This document shows, one piece after another, positions 17,080 through 26,398 of a stretch of 64,000 bases of DNA. Origin of the DNA: Rhizorhapis suberifaciens (GTDB lineage Bacteria; Pseudomonadota; Alphaproteobacteria; Sphingomonadales; Sphingomonadaceae); assembly GCF_014200045.1 (NCBI RefSeq), contig NZ_JACHOV010000009.1, forward strand, positions 1 to 64,000, written 5' to 3'. The translations under genes were made by a program, and so were the position numbers. Position 1 is the first letter of the stretch. Every line of letters begins with the position of its first letter. The notes beneath the pieces were generated by a model, which saw only the letters and a program-made list of their open reading frames with translations, searched no databases and was not told where the DNA came from.

Positions 17080-17636
17080 CAGACGACAAGAAAGTACCAC
17101 AAGACACTGAGATCGCAGAAGATGTTCTGGATGAAGAGGGGCAGGATGCGTCCTCCCTCTCATCCGAGATCGATAGGCTTGCCGAATTGGAGGCCGATCT
17201 GGAGCGGGCACGGCAGGACATTTTATATGCGCAGGCCGACACTCAGAACGTCCGCCGGCGTCTGGAGAAAGAAGTTCAGGATGCCCGCGCCTATGCAGCT
17301 ACGGGTTTTGCCAGAGACATATTGTCGGTAGCAGATAATCTTGCCAGAGCCCTCGCCGCAATACCGGCGGAACTGCGCGAGGATGAAAAGCTCAAGGGGC
17401 TCATTGTCGGCCTGGAAGCCACCGGCAAGGAAATGGAAAGCGCATTCCGCAAGAACGGCATTGAGAAGATCGAGGCTATGGGGCAACCGCTGGATCCAAA
17501 TCGTCATCAGGCAATGATGGAGATTCCCAGTGACGTGGAGCCCGGCACAATCGTGCAGGAGTTGCAGCCCGGTTATATGATCAAGGACCGTTTGTTACGT
17601 CCCGCATTGGTGGGCGTTGCGAAGAAACCTGACTAA
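17076..17636 (+). CDS. grpE: nucleotide exchange factor GrpE
   Basis: A 186-residue co-chaperone that releases ADP from DnaK. An acidic N-terminal 40 residues is followed by a long coiled coil (ELEADLERARQDILYAQADTQNVRRRLEKE in part) and the C-terminal beta domain with the conserved PDRHQAM-type segment, here DPNRHQAMMEI, and VQELQPGYMIKDRLLRPALVGV. dnaK is not in the window. The start overlaps the hrcA stop, so the two are translated together. Confidence 0.97.
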   Translation: MTDDKKVPQDTEIAEDVLDEEGQDASSLSSEIDRLAELEADLERARQDILYAQADTQNVRRRLEKEVQDARAYAATGFARDILSVADNLARALAAIPAELREDEKLKGLIVGLEATGKEMESAFRKNGIEKIEAMGQPLDPNRHQAMMEIPSDVEPGTIVQELQPGYMIKDRLLRPALVGVAKKPD

Positions 17637-17647
17637 GGCAAAGGTCT

Positions 17648-17669
17648 GGGCTCCTGACTTCAGGAGCCC
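17648..17669 (+). terminator. hairpin after hrcA-grpE
   Basis: GGGCTCCTG, loop ACTT, CAGGAGCCC: a perfect nine-pair stem twelve bases after the grpE stop. No T-run follows, so it may need Rho or act as an mRNA stabiliser. Its place at the operon end supports termination. Confidence 0.55.
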
Positions 17670-17720
17670 AAGCCGGCCAATATTCAAAACCACACATCGC
17701 CCTTGCTTTCGCCAATTACT

Positions 17721-17743
17721 TTTGCAAATGGCAATTTTGCAAG
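17721..17743 (+). promoter_or_regulatory. candidate ScfR/RamB-type operator
   Basis: Two TTTGCAA boxes repeat directly, TTTGCAAA at 17721-17728 and TTTGCAAG at 17736-17743, 15 bases apart, ending 11 bases before the start codon of the ScfR-like gene. From memory, PccR of Rhodobacter and RamB of Corynebacterium recognise TTTGCAAA-like boxes. Autoregulation is inferred. Confidence 0.55.
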
Positions 17744-17754
17744 GATGCGGAGAG

Positions 17755-19173
17755 ATGGTAAAGCAGCGACTTTATGCCGGCGAACGGCTTCGGGCATTGC
17801 GGTTGCGGCTGGGTTTGTCCCAGTCGGTCATGTCGGCGCGGATCGGCATTTCAAACAGTTATCTCAGCCAGTTGGAACATGACGACCGGCCTATGACGCC
17901 GGCAATTCGGCAGGCGATTACTCGTGTCTTTCCGTTGAACGGCGCGGATTTTGAAGTTGATGACGAGCAGCGTCGTACATCGGGCGTGCGCGACGCTCTC
18001 TCCGATCCGCTATTTGCAGGCATGGATATTTCGGACGGCGCGGTCGATCGGTTGGTGGAATTGCAGCCCGCCATAGCGGACCGTTTGGCCGTACTGCATC
18101 AGGCCTATCGCGGCGCGATCAATCGCTTGCAATTCGTGGATGATGTCATTTCGAGCGAGGTCGGCATGGATGGCCGCTTGCCTTGGGAAGAGGTGCGCGA
18201 CTGGTTTCATTTGGCCGGCAATTATGTGGACTCGATCGATCGCGCGGCGGAACAAATGGCTGCTACTTTGTGGCGTCAGGACCAGATTCCTGAAGATGCC
18301 ATCGCTCAGCGACTGCTGGAGAGACACCGCGTCACGATTGAGATGACGTCGCGGGAGGATAGTGCGCGCCTCCTTCGGAGATATGATCGGCGCGGACAGA
18401 TATTGACGCTTTCAAGCGCGATGCCCCCCGACAGCCGCCGGTTTGCGCTGGCGCATCAACTGGCGGCTTTGGAACTTGAGCAGCAGATTGCGCAAGTGAG
18501 GGACGAGGCGGAGTTGCGGTCGGAAGAGGCGCGGCAGCTTCTGTCCATAGGGCTTGCCAATTATGCGGCGGGGGCATTGTTGATGCCCTATGAGCGCTTT
18601 CGTCGCACCGCGCGCAGCCTGCGGCACGATATCGACCGGCTGTGCCAGTTTTTTTCCGTGAGTTTCGAGCAGGCCTGCCATCGCCTTTCCACTCTCCAAC
18701 GGCCGGGGGAATGCGGAACGCCCTTTTTCTTTTGCCGGGTCGACATGGCGGGCAACATCACCAAGCGGCATTCGGCCACGCGGCTGGAATTCGCCCGCTT
18801 TGGAGGCGCGTGTCCTCTCTGGATCGTGCATGAGGCCGTGGCCATTCCGGATCGCATCGTCGTGCAACTCGCCCAGACGCCCGATCGCGCCCGCTATGTC
18901 TGCATGGCGAAGGGACTGGTGAAGCCCTCCGGCAGCTACACCCGGGCTCCGCGCCGCTATGCCGTGGCGCTGGGTTGCGAGGTCGAACATGCGCGCAGCT
19001 TCGTCTATGCCGACCAGCTTGACCTGGCCAACGAACAGGCAGCCACCCCCATAGGGATCAGTTGCCGCATCTGTCCGCGCCTTAACTGCGACCAGCGCGC
19101 CTTTCCTCCTGTTGATCGCAGCTTGTCGGTCGATCCGGACGTACGAGAAGTCGTGCCTTATCGCATCAAATAG
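17755..19173 (+). CDS. ScfR/RamB-type short-chain fatty acyl-responsive regulator
   Basis: A 472-residue XRE-family regulator. A Cro/CI helix-turn-helix fills residues 5-60 (LRALRLRLGLSQSVMSARIGISNSYLS in part). A middle domain of the ImmA/IrrE type follows, but its HExxH metal site is replaced by FALAHQLAALE. The C-terminal DUF2083 domain has the CRICPRLNCDQRAFP cysteine motif. Such proteins (PccR, MccR, RamB) sense acyl-CoAs and control propionyl-CoA, glyoxylate or methylcitrate genes. The ATG at 17755 has GGAGAG just before it. No target operon adjoins it. Confidence 0.88.
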   Translation: MVKQRLYAGERLRALRLRLGLSQSVMSARIGISNSYLSQLEHDDRPMTPAIRQAITRVFPLNGADFEVDDEQRRTSGVRDALSDPLFAGMDISDGAVDRLVELQPAIADRLAVLHQAYRGAINRLQFVDDVISSEVGMDGRLPWEEVRDWFHLAGNYVDSIDRAAEQMAATLWRQDQIPEDAIAQRLLERHRVTIEMTSREDSARLLRRYDRRGQILTLSSAMPPDSRRFALAHQLAALELEQQIAQVRDEAELRSEEARQLLSIGLANYAAGALLMPYERFRRTARSLRHDIDRLCQFFSVSFEQACHRLSTLQRPGECGTPFFFCRVDMAGNITKRHSATRLEFARFGGACPLWIVHEAVAIPDRIVVQLAQTPDRARYVCMAKGLVKPSGSYTRAPRRYAVALGCEVEHARSFVYADQLDLANEQAATPIGISCRICPRLNCDQRAFPPVDRSLSVDPDVREVVPYRIK

Positions 19174-19275
19174 GCGACAGCCGGCTATAGGCAACAATAC
19201 GTAAAGACGATCCCTACCCATGTGCGGCAGGCTTCGCCCCAAAAGCGGAGTCTACAGCCGCATCGGAAGGGTCGA

Positions 19276-19668
19276 ATGCCACGAGAAAAGCTGAATGGAT
19301 CGCATATGCGGCCCACTATTCTGGTTGTTGAGGATGATGACGCGGTCAGGCGATCGCTGCAGCTTCTGCTGCGCTCGTACGGATTTGACGTAAAGGCTTA
19401 TGCCTCGCCAGGATATGCGCTTGCCGATAAGCAGAATCGCAGTGCAGCCTGTCTTATTTCCGATCTGATGATGCCCGGCCTGGACGGGCTTATGCTGCTT
19501 ACAAATCTGCGGACTGAAGGCTGGAAAGGTCCCGCAATATTGATCAGCGGCTATATGAGCGCCGCACATAGGATTCGGGCCACAGCAATCGGATTTGGCG
19601 CTATTCTCGACAAGCCCATTGCGGATTTCAAGCTGATGGACACCTTACGCGGCCTTATGGCCGCCTGA
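19276..19668 (+). CDS. single-domain response regulator
   Basis: About 130 residues, a receiver domain and nothing else. The acidic pocket (VVEDDDAV), the phosphoacceptor Asp in LISDLMMPGLDG, the ISGY switch segment and the Lys in ILDKPI are present. The receiver resembles the FixJ group. With no output domain it must act through protein contacts, for example in a phosphorelay. I chose the ATG at 19276 (GGAAGG just upstream); 19306, right at the domain start, is also possible. No histidine kinase gene is adjacent. It converges with the alcohol dehydrogenase. Confidence 0.8.
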   Translation: MPREKLNGSHMRPTILVVEDDDAVRRSLQLLLRSYGFDVKAYASPGYALADKQNRSAACLISDLMMPGLDGLMLLTNLRTEGWKGPAILISGYMSAAHRIRATAIGFGAILDKPIADFKLMDTLRGLMAA

Positions 19669-20838
19669 TCAGGCGGTCAGAACGACTTTTGTCCATTCAT
19701 TCTGGTTGTCCTTGAAATTCTTGTACCCGGTTGGCGCGTCTTCTAGCGGAAGGTGATGGCTGATGAGGAAGGTGGTGTTGATCTGCCCTTCCTCGATCCG
19801 GCGCAGCAGGTCGTGGCTGTAGTGCTGAACATGCGTCTGGCCGGTCTTGAGCTGAAGACCCTTTTGCATCAGCGCTCCCAGGGGAAACTTGTCCGAAAAG
19901 CCGCCATAAACTCCGGGCATGGAAATACGGCCCCCCTTGCGGCATGCCAAAATCGCCTGTTTCAATGCCGACGTCCGGTCAAATCCGATGCCAACCTTCT
20001 GCTTTGCGATGTCGATGATGTTGTCGATGGCAAAGCCATGCGCTTCCAACCCCACCGCGTCGATGACGGCGTCGGGCCCGATCCCACCCGTTATTTCCAT
20101 CAAGGCTTCGCGGACGTTGCTTTCCCGGAAGTTGATGATTGCTGCGCCCAGTTCTTTGGCTAATTCCAGCCTGTGCGGATAGTGGTCGATGGCTATCACT
20201 TTTTCGGCCCCCATCAGTAATGCGCTCTGGATGGTGAACAGTCCCACTGGGCCGCAACCCCAAACCGCAACGAAATCGCCCGGCTCTATGTCGGCATTGT
20301 CGGCGGCCATCCATCCGGTGGGCAGGATATCGGAAAGGAACAGAACCTTGTCATCTTCCAGTTCGTCGGGAACTATGATGGGGCCGACATCCGAAAACGG
20401 CACGCGCACATATTCGGCCTGGCCGCCCGGATAGCCGCCCGTCATATGGGAATAGCCGAACAGGCCAGCCATCGCATGGCCGTATAATGTCTCTGTCGCA
20501 TCCTGTTTTTCGACCGGATTGCCGTTGTCGCAGGCGGAATATTGGTGCTTGTTGCAGAAATAGCAGGTGCCGCAGGCAATGACGAACGGCACGACGACCC
20601 GCTGTCCTTTTTGGAGCGTACTGTCCGTCCCGGTTTCGACGACCTCGCCCATGAACTCATGGCCAAGAATATCCCCGCTTTGAAGGCCGGGTATCACGCC
20701 GTCATACAGGTGCAGGTCAGAGCCGCAGATGGCGGTCGACGTTACTTTGATGATGGCATCGCGTGGGTTGACGATCTCCGGGTCTGGAACCGTTTCCACC
20801 CGAACATCTCGCGTTCCGTGCCAGGTTAGCGCACGCAT
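19669..20838 (-). CDS. zinc-dependent alcohol dehydrogenase (formaldehyde dehydrogenase-like)
   Basis: A 389-residue medium-chain dehydrogenase of the COG1063 type, close to the glutathione-independent formaldehyde dehydrogenase group. Catalytic zinc ligands are in [12 protein letters not shown] and [10 protein letters not shown], and the structural zinc site has Cys residues in [15 protein letters not shown]. The NAD-binding GCGPVGLF motif lies near residue 195. The natural substrate is not certain. It follows the SRPBCC gene by 18 bases on the same strand, so the two are probably an operon. Confidence 0.88.
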   Translation of the reverse strand: MRALTWHGTRDVRVETVPDPEIVNPRDAIIKVTSTAICGSDLHLYDGVIPGLQSGDILGHEFMGEVVETGTDSTLQKGQRVVVPFVIACGTCYFCNKHQYSACDNGNPVEKQDATETLYGHAMAGLFGYSHMTGGYPGGQAEYVRVPFSDVGPIIVPDELEDDKVLFLSDILPTGWMAADNADIEPGDFVAVWGCGPVGLFTIQSALLMGAEKVIAIDHYPHRLELAKELGAAIINFRESNVREALMEITGGIGPDAVIDAVGLEAHGFAIDNIIDIAKQKVGIGFDRTSALKQAILACRKGGRISMPGVYGGFSDKFPLGALMQKGLQLKTGQTHVQHYSHDLLRRIEEGQINTTFLISHHLPLEDAPTGYKNFKDNQNEWTKVVLTA

Positions 20839-20856
20839 ATGCTGTCCTTTTCGATT

Positions 20857-21510
20857 TCAGCTATCATGTTTGTCGGCATGGGCAATTTCGCCCGTTTCCA
20901 TCAGCATCTTGAAACGCTTGAGTTCATGCCGTGCCTGAACCTCCGGTTCGCGCCTGAACATTGCGGCAATCACCGCTCCAGCAGCACCGACAGGTGGCTT
21001 GTACGAAACGATTGCCTGCACCAAAGTGCCTCTGCGGCCCGGCGCGTCGCGGAAGGCGACGTGCCCTTGCGTTCTGATCTCTGATCCCGGGATCGAACGC
21101 CACGCGATATATTCATTCTCGCGATCGTCTGTGACCTCGGTTTCGATTTCGACCATACCTCCGGCGGGGGCCAAAATCGTCCAGATGCTTTGGCCATCCT
21201 TACCGGACGGCTTCACCGACTGGATATTCTCCATGAATTGCGGCAGGTTCTCGAAATTTCGCCAGAAGGAATAGAGTTCCTGCCTCGGCCGATTGACGGT
21301 GACGGTTTTTCCTACAGTCCGTTGGGCCCCGAAGTGGCGGCCGATGCCTCGTCGGGCTGTTGCCGGCGCATCATCATGGGGGGCATTCTGCCGTCGTCGG
21401 TTGTAGGCGCGCGCCGCTGTGGCACCCAATGCCAGGGTTCCCATTCCAAGTGCCAGCAACGAGATGGCCTTTGCATAACCACTGCTCGACCGCGATGTTC
21501 GGCGTGCCAT
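20857..21510 (-). CDS. SRPBCC (polyketide cyclase/START-like) membrane-anchored protein
   Basis: A 217-residue protein. Residues 1-40 hold a basic start and one hydrophobic segment (AISLLALGMGTLALGATAA), and the rest is an SRPBCC fold (KTVTVNRPRQELYSFWRNFENLPQFM), as in the YPO-type cyclase/dehydrase family. The open frame runs back to 21678, but the ATG at 21510 has GGAGGAG just upstream. Its neighbour is the zinc alcohol dehydrogenase; I recall this pair from stress-type loci in other alphaproteobacteria, but no function is known to me. Confidence 0.8.
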   Translation of the reverse strand: MARRTSRSSSGYAKAISLLALGMGTLALGATAARAYNRRRQNAPHDDAPATARRGIGRHFGAQRTVGKTVTVNRPRQELYSFWRNFENLPQFMENIQSVKPSGKDGQSIWTILAPAGGMVEIETEVTDDRENEYIAWRSIPGSEIRTQGHVAFRDAPGRRGTLVQAIVSYKPPVGAAGAVIAAMFRREPEVQARHELKRFKMLMETGEIAHADKHDS

Positions 21511-21721
21511 CGGCTCCTCCATTTCGTCCAGAAACGAACGAGAGGCCGGAAGAAACGATCCGTCCCAAAGGAAAAATGGTTCAGGAGCAGTACAGGGCAC
21601 TTCTTTCTTATTAAGCCTAATGCGCAGCCGGAGAGAGATGAACTGTGCTGTAGAGCCGGTTGTTACGTTTTGGACCATTTCCTAAAATGGGGCGGGAAGG
21701 CACAGCGAGGAAGCGAGCCTT

Positions 21722-22759
21722 ATGAGCATAAAATTCCAAGGACGTGTGGCATTGGCTGTAGCCGGGCTCGCGTCAGTCGCGGCTGCGGCATTCTATGGTA
21801 GTGACAGTAGCGCTGCGCCGGAAAAATCCGTGCGCGTGGCCATCGCACCTCCGGCGCGCCCTGGGGCGGGAAAAACTCGGGATTTCGGATCTTCGGGTCA
21901 GTGGTCGCGCGCGGGGGAAGGCACCAAAGTCTTGCGCGACGTTCATGTGACACGGGCCATGGATTTGGTCCAAATCAGATCGCCACGTTCCAGCCCGCTT
22001 CTAATCGAAGACGTGAGCGCCGACAAAGTGCGGCATTTCCTCGACATATACGACCAAAAAACCAAGCCGACTGTTTCCAATCTGACAGTTCAGCGTATCC
22101 GCGCCGGTTTTACGAAACGGGGCATTCGTTTGCGTTATGGCAGCAACGGGATCGTCATACGCGATTTCCAGCTCACTCATCTTGGTCCTAATCACGCCAG
22201 AGGCGATATCCCTGTCGGTATCGGCATGGTCGACCAGGTCCATAATGTCGTCATCGAGCGGGGGCTTATAGAGAATGTCCTGACCGAACTTCGCGATCAA
22301 AAGAAATATTGGAATGCAGACGGTATCAGCATGGAGCGGGGCGTTCGCGATGTTGTGGTGCGCGATGTAGTTATCCGTAATTGCAGCGACGGGGGAATCG
22401 ATAGCAAGGCGACCAATGTCCTCATCGATCGGGTGCGCGTGGAAGGGTGCACCCGCAGTCTGCGGCTGTGGGAGGACGCGAAGATCGGAACATTCGAAAG
22501 CGTCAATCCCTTCAAGCATGGTGGCACAGGGGGTGCGGCGCATATCGGCCTGTATAATGGCGTCAGCGACGTCAGTATCAAAAAGCTGGTAATCCGATCC
22601 GACAAGCAAACGCCCATATTTCTCATGGAAGGAAATGCGCCGGCTACGGTTGTCGTGGATAGTTATGACATCAAGACCCCACGGGGCACTCCCCTGGTGG
22701 GCGGCACGCATGCCGATCTGCTGAAGATCATCTGGAAAAGCGGTCCGCCCAAATTTTGA
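21722..22759 (+). CDS. secreted right-handed parallel beta-helix protein
   Basis: A 345-residue protein with an N-terminal signal or anchor segment (LAVAGLASVAAAAFYG, about residues 10-25), then repeated short strand units such as NVVIERGLIENV, DVVVRDVVIRNCSDGGIDS and NVLIDRVRVEGC. Such repeats form pectate-lyase-type beta helices, often in polysaccharide-binding or -cleaving proteins. No catalytic motif is clear to me. It diverges from the SRPBCC gene and ends at a strong terminator. Confidence 0.75.
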   Translation: MSIKFQGRVALAVAGLASVAAAAFYGSDSSAAPEKSVRVAIAPPARPGAGKTRDFGSSGQWSRAGEGTKVLRDVHVTRAMDLVQIRSPRSSPLLIEDVSADKVRHFLDIYDQKTKPTVSNLTVQRIRAGFTKRGIRLRYGSNGIVIRDFQLTHLGPNHARGDIPVGIGMVDQVHNVVIERGLIENVLTELRDQKKYWNADGISMERGVRDVVVRDVVIRNCSDGGIDSKATNVLIDRVRVEGCTRSLRLWEDAKIGTFESVNPFKHGGTGGAAHIGLYNGVSDVSIKKLVIRSDKQTPIFLMEGNAPATVVVDSYDIKTPRGTPLVGGTHADLLKIIWKSGPPKF

Positions 22760-22780
22760 TGTGGGAAGATGTGAAACAAA

Positions 22781-22808
22781 AAACCCGGCATCTCTGCCGG
22801 GTTTTTTT
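22781..22808. terminator. bidirectional Rho-independent terminator
   Basis: AACCCGGCA, loop TCTC, TGCCGGGTT, followed by a T-run and preceded by an A-run, so it works on both strands. It serves the beta-helix gene on the plus strand and tRNA-Val on the minus strand. Confidence 0.95.
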
Positions 22809-22813
22809 AAAAG

Positions 22814-22888
22814 TGGTGGGCGTGGCAAGGATTGAACTTGCGACCCCTGCGATGTCAACACAGTGCTCTACCACTGAGCTACACGCCC
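22814..22888 (-). tRNA. tRNA-Val (anticodon GAC)
   Basis: Read on the minus strand, the acceptor stem pairs GGGCGTG with CACGCCC, the D arm is GCTCAGTGGTAGAGC, and the anticodon loop TTGACAT has anticodon GAC (Val, GUC/GUU). The T arm is GGTCGCAAGTTCAATCC-like. CCA is encoded (22814-22816). Confidence 0.97.
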
Positions 22889-22960
22889 ACACGGGAAGGC
22901 AGCCATTAGCTGGGCTTTGTTAAGCGCGCAAGCGCGAATCAGCGCTCAGGTTAAAGAAAT

Positions 22961-23338
22961 TCAGCTAAGCCCGGTGGCGCTGTTGACGCCGAACAGACGG
23001 TCGACCTCCAGCACCAGATCACGCAGATGGAAGGGCTTCGAAAGCACCTTCGCCTGCGGGACGGCCTTTCCGGCCTTGAGCGTCACTGCGGCGAAGCCGG
23101 TGATGAACATGACGCGCATGTCGGGTGCAACTGTCGCGACGTGCTGGGCAAGCTCGATGCCGTCCATTTCGGGCATCACAATATCGGTCAGCAGCAGGTC
23201 GAAATGCTCCGCTTCGAGCAGCGGCAATGCGGCGGTTCCCCGGTCCACGGCGACCACCTCATATCCGGACTTCTCAAGTGCGCGCGCCAGATATTGGCGC
23301 ATCACATCGTCGTCCTCAGCAAGCAAAATCCGGACCAT
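22961..23338 (-). CDS. cpdR: CpdR-like single-domain response regulator
   Basis: A 125-residue receiver very like CpdR of Caulobacter, which when unphosphorylated primes ClpXP to degrade cell-cycle proteins. The acidic pair is in LLAEDDDVMRQYLARALE, the phosphoacceptor Asp is in LLLTDIVMPEMDG, and FITGFAAVTL plus LSKPFHLRDLV complete the switch. No output domain is present. The distinctive VAVDRGTAAL and LSKPFHLRDLVLEV segments support the CpdR assignment over a generic receiver. Confidence 0.85.
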   Translation of the reverse strand: MVRILLAEDDDVMRQYLARALEKSGYEVVAVDRGTAALPLLEAEHFDLLLTDIVMPEMDGIELAQHVATVAPDMRVMFITGFAAVTLKAGKAVPQAKVLSKPFHLRDLVLEVDRLFGVNSATGLS

Positions 23339-23574
23339 TCAACCCTCGACCGACGGAGCGCCCGACTACATAGAGTCTGGAACTGCTCTAACAATAGTTT
23401 TTCCGTGCTTTCTGCCCGATTAACCGGCGCCCCGACCCCTTATACACTGGCCGGGCCTTTTCAAAAAGCGCTTCCAAGTCCCTCTGGCCATGGAATTGCT
23501 TGTATCCTTATGCGACAAGCTCTTAATATTTTCCAGTCGGCGTGCATTTTTTTGGCACAGGGAAGGAGCAAAGC

Positions 23575-24462
23575 GTGCAGTTTCCAGCGCCTGTCGCGCC
23601 TTCCCATGCCTGCCCTGCCTATTATCGCTATGGGGCCGATCCCCCGGAAAGTCCGGTGGTAATTTCCGTGCCACATGCAGGGCGGCATTATCCCGCCGCG
23701 GTGATGGATGATGCGCGGACCGGCCGCGACGGCCTTGAAAGACTTGAAGATCGTCTGGCAGATCTGCTGGTTCATGCTTGTATGACTGCGGGTTACGACG
23801 TGTTTGTCGCGCGTCAGGCACGGGCGGTGATCGACCTTAACCGTGCGGAGACCGAGATTGATGGCGCCATGGTCGCTCATGCGCCTTCGCGGCTGGCATT
23901 TATGGCAAGCGCCAAGGTACGCGGGGGGTTGGGACTGATCCCCAGGCGGCTTTCGGCCATCGGCGATCTATGGAAGAGGCCGTTGGAATGGAGCGAGGTG
24001 GAACGGCGAGTCGCGCAATATCATCGGCCCTATCATTTGGCGCTTGAGCAAACACTCGCAACTGCGCGAGCCCGCTTTGGTCATGCCATATTGCTGGACA
24101 TTCATAGCATGCCGCCGCTTTCTGCAGGGGACGGAACGCCGCCCCGGATTGTCATAGGCGATCGCTTCGGGAGGAGCGCCGGCAGCCGCCTCTCCTGCCT
24201 GGCCGCCTCCATTGCATCCGCGCATGGGCTGAAGGCCGCGCAAAATCATCCCTATCCGGGCAATTACCTGCTGGAGCGGCACGGTTCGCCCCTCAACAAC
24301 ATCCATGCGATCCAGTTGGAGATCGACCGGTCGCTTTACCTTGACGCGTCGCTCCGGTGGCCCGCTTCGAACCTGGCGAACGTTCAGAAGGTTGTGCTCG
24401 ATCTAGCTGAAGGATTGGCGGCCGAATTGCCGTCCGGCGAATTTGCACAGGCGGCCGAATGA
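23575..24462 (+). CDS. N-formylglutamate amidohydrolase family protein
   Basis: A 295-residue protein of the N-formylglutamate amidohydrolase family (PF05013). The zinc-binding segments are seen as ISVPHAGRHYP, the RLEDRLADLL acidic stretch and the HSMPP motif in LLDIHSMPP. The NHPYPGNYLLERHG segment comes later. The family also includes enzymes outside histidine breakdown, so the substrate may differ from formylglutamate; no hut genes are near. The start is the GTG at 23575, with GGAAGGAG six bases upstream. Confidence 0.88.
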   Translation: MQFPAPVAPSHACPAYYRYGADPPESPVVISVPHAGRHYPAAVMDDARTGRDGLERLEDRLADLLVHACMTAGYDVFVARQARAVIDLNRAETEIDGAMVAHAPSRLAFMASAKVRGGLGLIPRRLSAIGDLWKRPLEWSEVERRVAQYHRPYHLALEQTLATARARFGHAILLDIHSMPPLSAGDGTPPRIVIGDRFGRSAGSRLSCLAASIASAHGLKAAQNHPYPGNYLLERHGSPLNNIHAIQLEIDRSLYLDASLRWPASNLANVQKVVLDLAEGLAAELPSGEFAQAAE

Positions 24463-24475
24463 CAACAATATGATT

Positions 24476-24973
24476 CTAACTCAAGCGGTCGATCGCTTCT
24501 CTGCTTAGCGAACCGGGAATGATCATGACCGGGCAGGGGAGGGACCCTGCGTCATTTCCGGCAAAATGGTTTACCAGCGGACCAGGGGCTCCGGTTGCGG
24601 CGGCGCCAAGGACCAGCGCGGCAATCTTGTCGTCTTCCATCAGCATCTTGCGCACGATCTGAACCGGGTCGCCGGCACGAACCGTAATGGACGGGCGAAT
24701 GCCGGTTTCCTCCACCAGCGAACCAGCAGCGCCCGCCACCAGCGCTTCAGCTCGTTGATGAGCCTCTTCCTCGATTGTGGCTTGAACTCCACCCCATTGG
24801 ACAAATTCAGGGGGCGGAACCAGCGCGACGATTTGCACCGCGCCTCCGGTTTTCGCGGCCCGGCGAGCAGCGAAGCGGAGCGCCACGCCTGCTTCCTTCG
24901 TCTCATCGACTACAACCAAATAGGTTCGCATTTGGGCAAACTCCAAGCCACTGACGGCCGGAATTTGCGCCAT
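24476..24973 (-). CDS. universal stress protein (UspA family)
   Basis: A 165-residue Usp domain protein. The first strand MRTYLVVVDETKEAGVALRFAARRA and the final nucleotide-binding segment LVLGAAATGAPG...CPVMIIPG are typical of the ATP-binding subgroup, though the usual GxxG is altered (GAAATGAPG). The start is either 24973 or the inner ATG at 24931, which begins exactly at the first strand. It converges with the amidohydrolase gene. Confidence 0.88.
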   Translation of the reverse strand: MAQIPAVSGLEFAQMRTYLVVVDETKEAGVALRFAARRAAKTGGAVQIVALVPPPEFVQWGGVQATIEEEAHQRAEALVAGAAGSLVEETGIRPSITVRAGDPVQIVRKMLMEDDKIAALVLGAAATGAPGPLVNHFAGNDAGSLPCPVMIIPGSLSREAIDRLS

Positions 24974-25072
24974 AAACGGCTTCTGTTCAAGCCATGGCCT
25001 TGACCAGCGGCCTCAAACCGTCAAGTAACGGGCATTCGTTGCGGAATCAGAAATAGAAGGCACTAGATCGCC

Positions 25073-26398
25073 ATGGCAATCAACATCCAAATGCCCGCAC
25101 TTTCACCGACGATGAAAGAAGGGACGCTGGCCAAATGGCTGGTGAAGGAGGGGGACACAGTGTCTGCTGGAGACCTGCTGGCCGAAATTGAAACCGACAA
25201 GGCGACGATGGAGTTCGAGGCAGTCGATGAAGGGACCATTGCCAAGATACTGGTCCCTGAAGGTGCGGACAATGTTAAGGTCGGCACCGTCATCGCCGTC
25301 ATAGCTGAAGAAGGCGAGAGCGCGGGTGACGTCAAGGCCCCAGCAGCCACTCAAGCGCCCAAGGCCGAGGCTCCGGCGGCGCAGGAGTCCGCTCCGGCTC
25401 AGGTGCCCGCGCCGCGCCCCGACCCCGTTCCCGCCAAGGCCGCTTCTCCCTCCGCGCCCGACAACCGCCTGAAGTCGAGCCCGTTGGCGCGCCGTCTGGC
25501 GGAGCAAAAAGGGCTCGATTTGTCCGCGCTCACTGGTTCTGGTCCCGGCGGACGCATTATCAAGGCCGATGTCGATGGGGCGAAGGCCGATGCCAAAGCC
25601 GCCCCGGCAGCGCCCAAAGCCGCCGCTCCTCCAGCTGCGTCGGCTCCTGCGGCGGCCGCTTCGGCAGCAGCAGCGCCGGCTGCTTCCGGCGTGGGGCAAG
25701 ATTTCGGCATACCGCACGAAGCGATCAAGCTGTCTAATATGCGCAAGGTCATTGCGCGGCGTCTGACCGAATCCAAGCAGACGGTGCCGCACATCTACCT
25801 CACCGTCGATATCCAGCTAGATAGGCTGTTGAAGCTGAGGAACGAACTCAATGCTGGCCTTGCAGGCCGCCAGGTCAAGCTGTCGGTCAACGACCTGCTG
25901 ATTAAGGCGCTGGCTACCTCATTGATGCAGGTGCCCGAATGCAATGTGCAATTTGCAGGCGACCAGATGCTTAAATTCGCGCGCGCGGACATTTCAGTCG
26001 CGGTCTCCATCCCCGGCGGACTTATCACACCCGTCGTGACAAGCGCCGATACCAAGGGCGTGGCGGCGATTTCCAACGAGATGAAAGATCTCGCCAATCG
26101 CGCCAAGGAGGGTAAGCTCGCGCCGAAGGAATATCAGGGCGGCACGGCATCGCTTTCCAACATGGGCATGTTTGGCATCAAGCAGTTCGAGGCCGTCATC
26201 AACCCGCCCCAGGCCATGATCATGGCCATCGGCGCGGGTGAAAAGCGCCCCTACATCATCGACGACGCACTGCAGATCGCCACCGTGATGAGCGCCACTG
26301 GCAGCTTTGACCACCGCGCCATCGATGGCGCGGACGGTGCGCGGTTGATGCAGGCGTTCAAGGAGTTGGTCGAAAAGCCGCTGGGGATGCTCGCCTGA
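25073..26398 (+). CDS. pdhC: pyruvate dehydrogenase E2, dihydrolipoamide acetyltransferase
   Basis: A 441-residue E2 core of the pyruvate dehydrogenase complex. One lipoyl domain (residues 1-75, lipoyl Lys in [10 protein letters not shown]), an Ala/Pro-rich linker, a peripheral-subunit binding domain ([18 protein letters not shown]) and a second Ala-rich linker are followed by the catalytic domain, with [11 protein letters not shown] at the C-terminus. The N-terminus [14 protein letters not shown] is characteristic of alphaproteobacterial PdhC. pdhA and pdhB are not next to it. The stop overlaps the start of a 53-codon ORF (TGATG). Confidence 0.96.
   Translation: MAINIQMPALSPTMKEGTLAKWLVKEGDTVSAGDLLAEIETDKATMEFEAVDEGTIAKILVPEGADNVKVGTVIAVIAEEGESAGDVKAPAATQAPKAEAPAAQESAPAQVPAPRPDPVPAKAASPSAPDNRLKSSPLARRLAEQKGLDLSALTGSGPGGRIIKADVDGAKADAKAAPAAPKAAAPPAASAPAAAASAAAAPAASGVGQDFGIPHEAIKLSNMRKVIARRLTESKQTVPHIYLTVDIQLDRLLKLRNELNAGLAGRQVKLSVNDLLIKALATSLMQVPECNVQFAGDQMLKFARADISVAVSIPGGLITPVVTSADTKGVAAISNEMKDLANRAKEGKLAPKEYQGGTASLSNMGMFGIKQFEAVINPPQAMIMAIGAGEKRPYIIDDALQIATVMSATGSFDHRAIDGADGARLMQAFKELVEKPLGMLA

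Noticed and set aside
23339-23574. CtrA binding site between cpdR and the amidohydrolase gene
   Set aside because: Only a half-site TTAACC (23420-23425) is present without its partner at seven bases.
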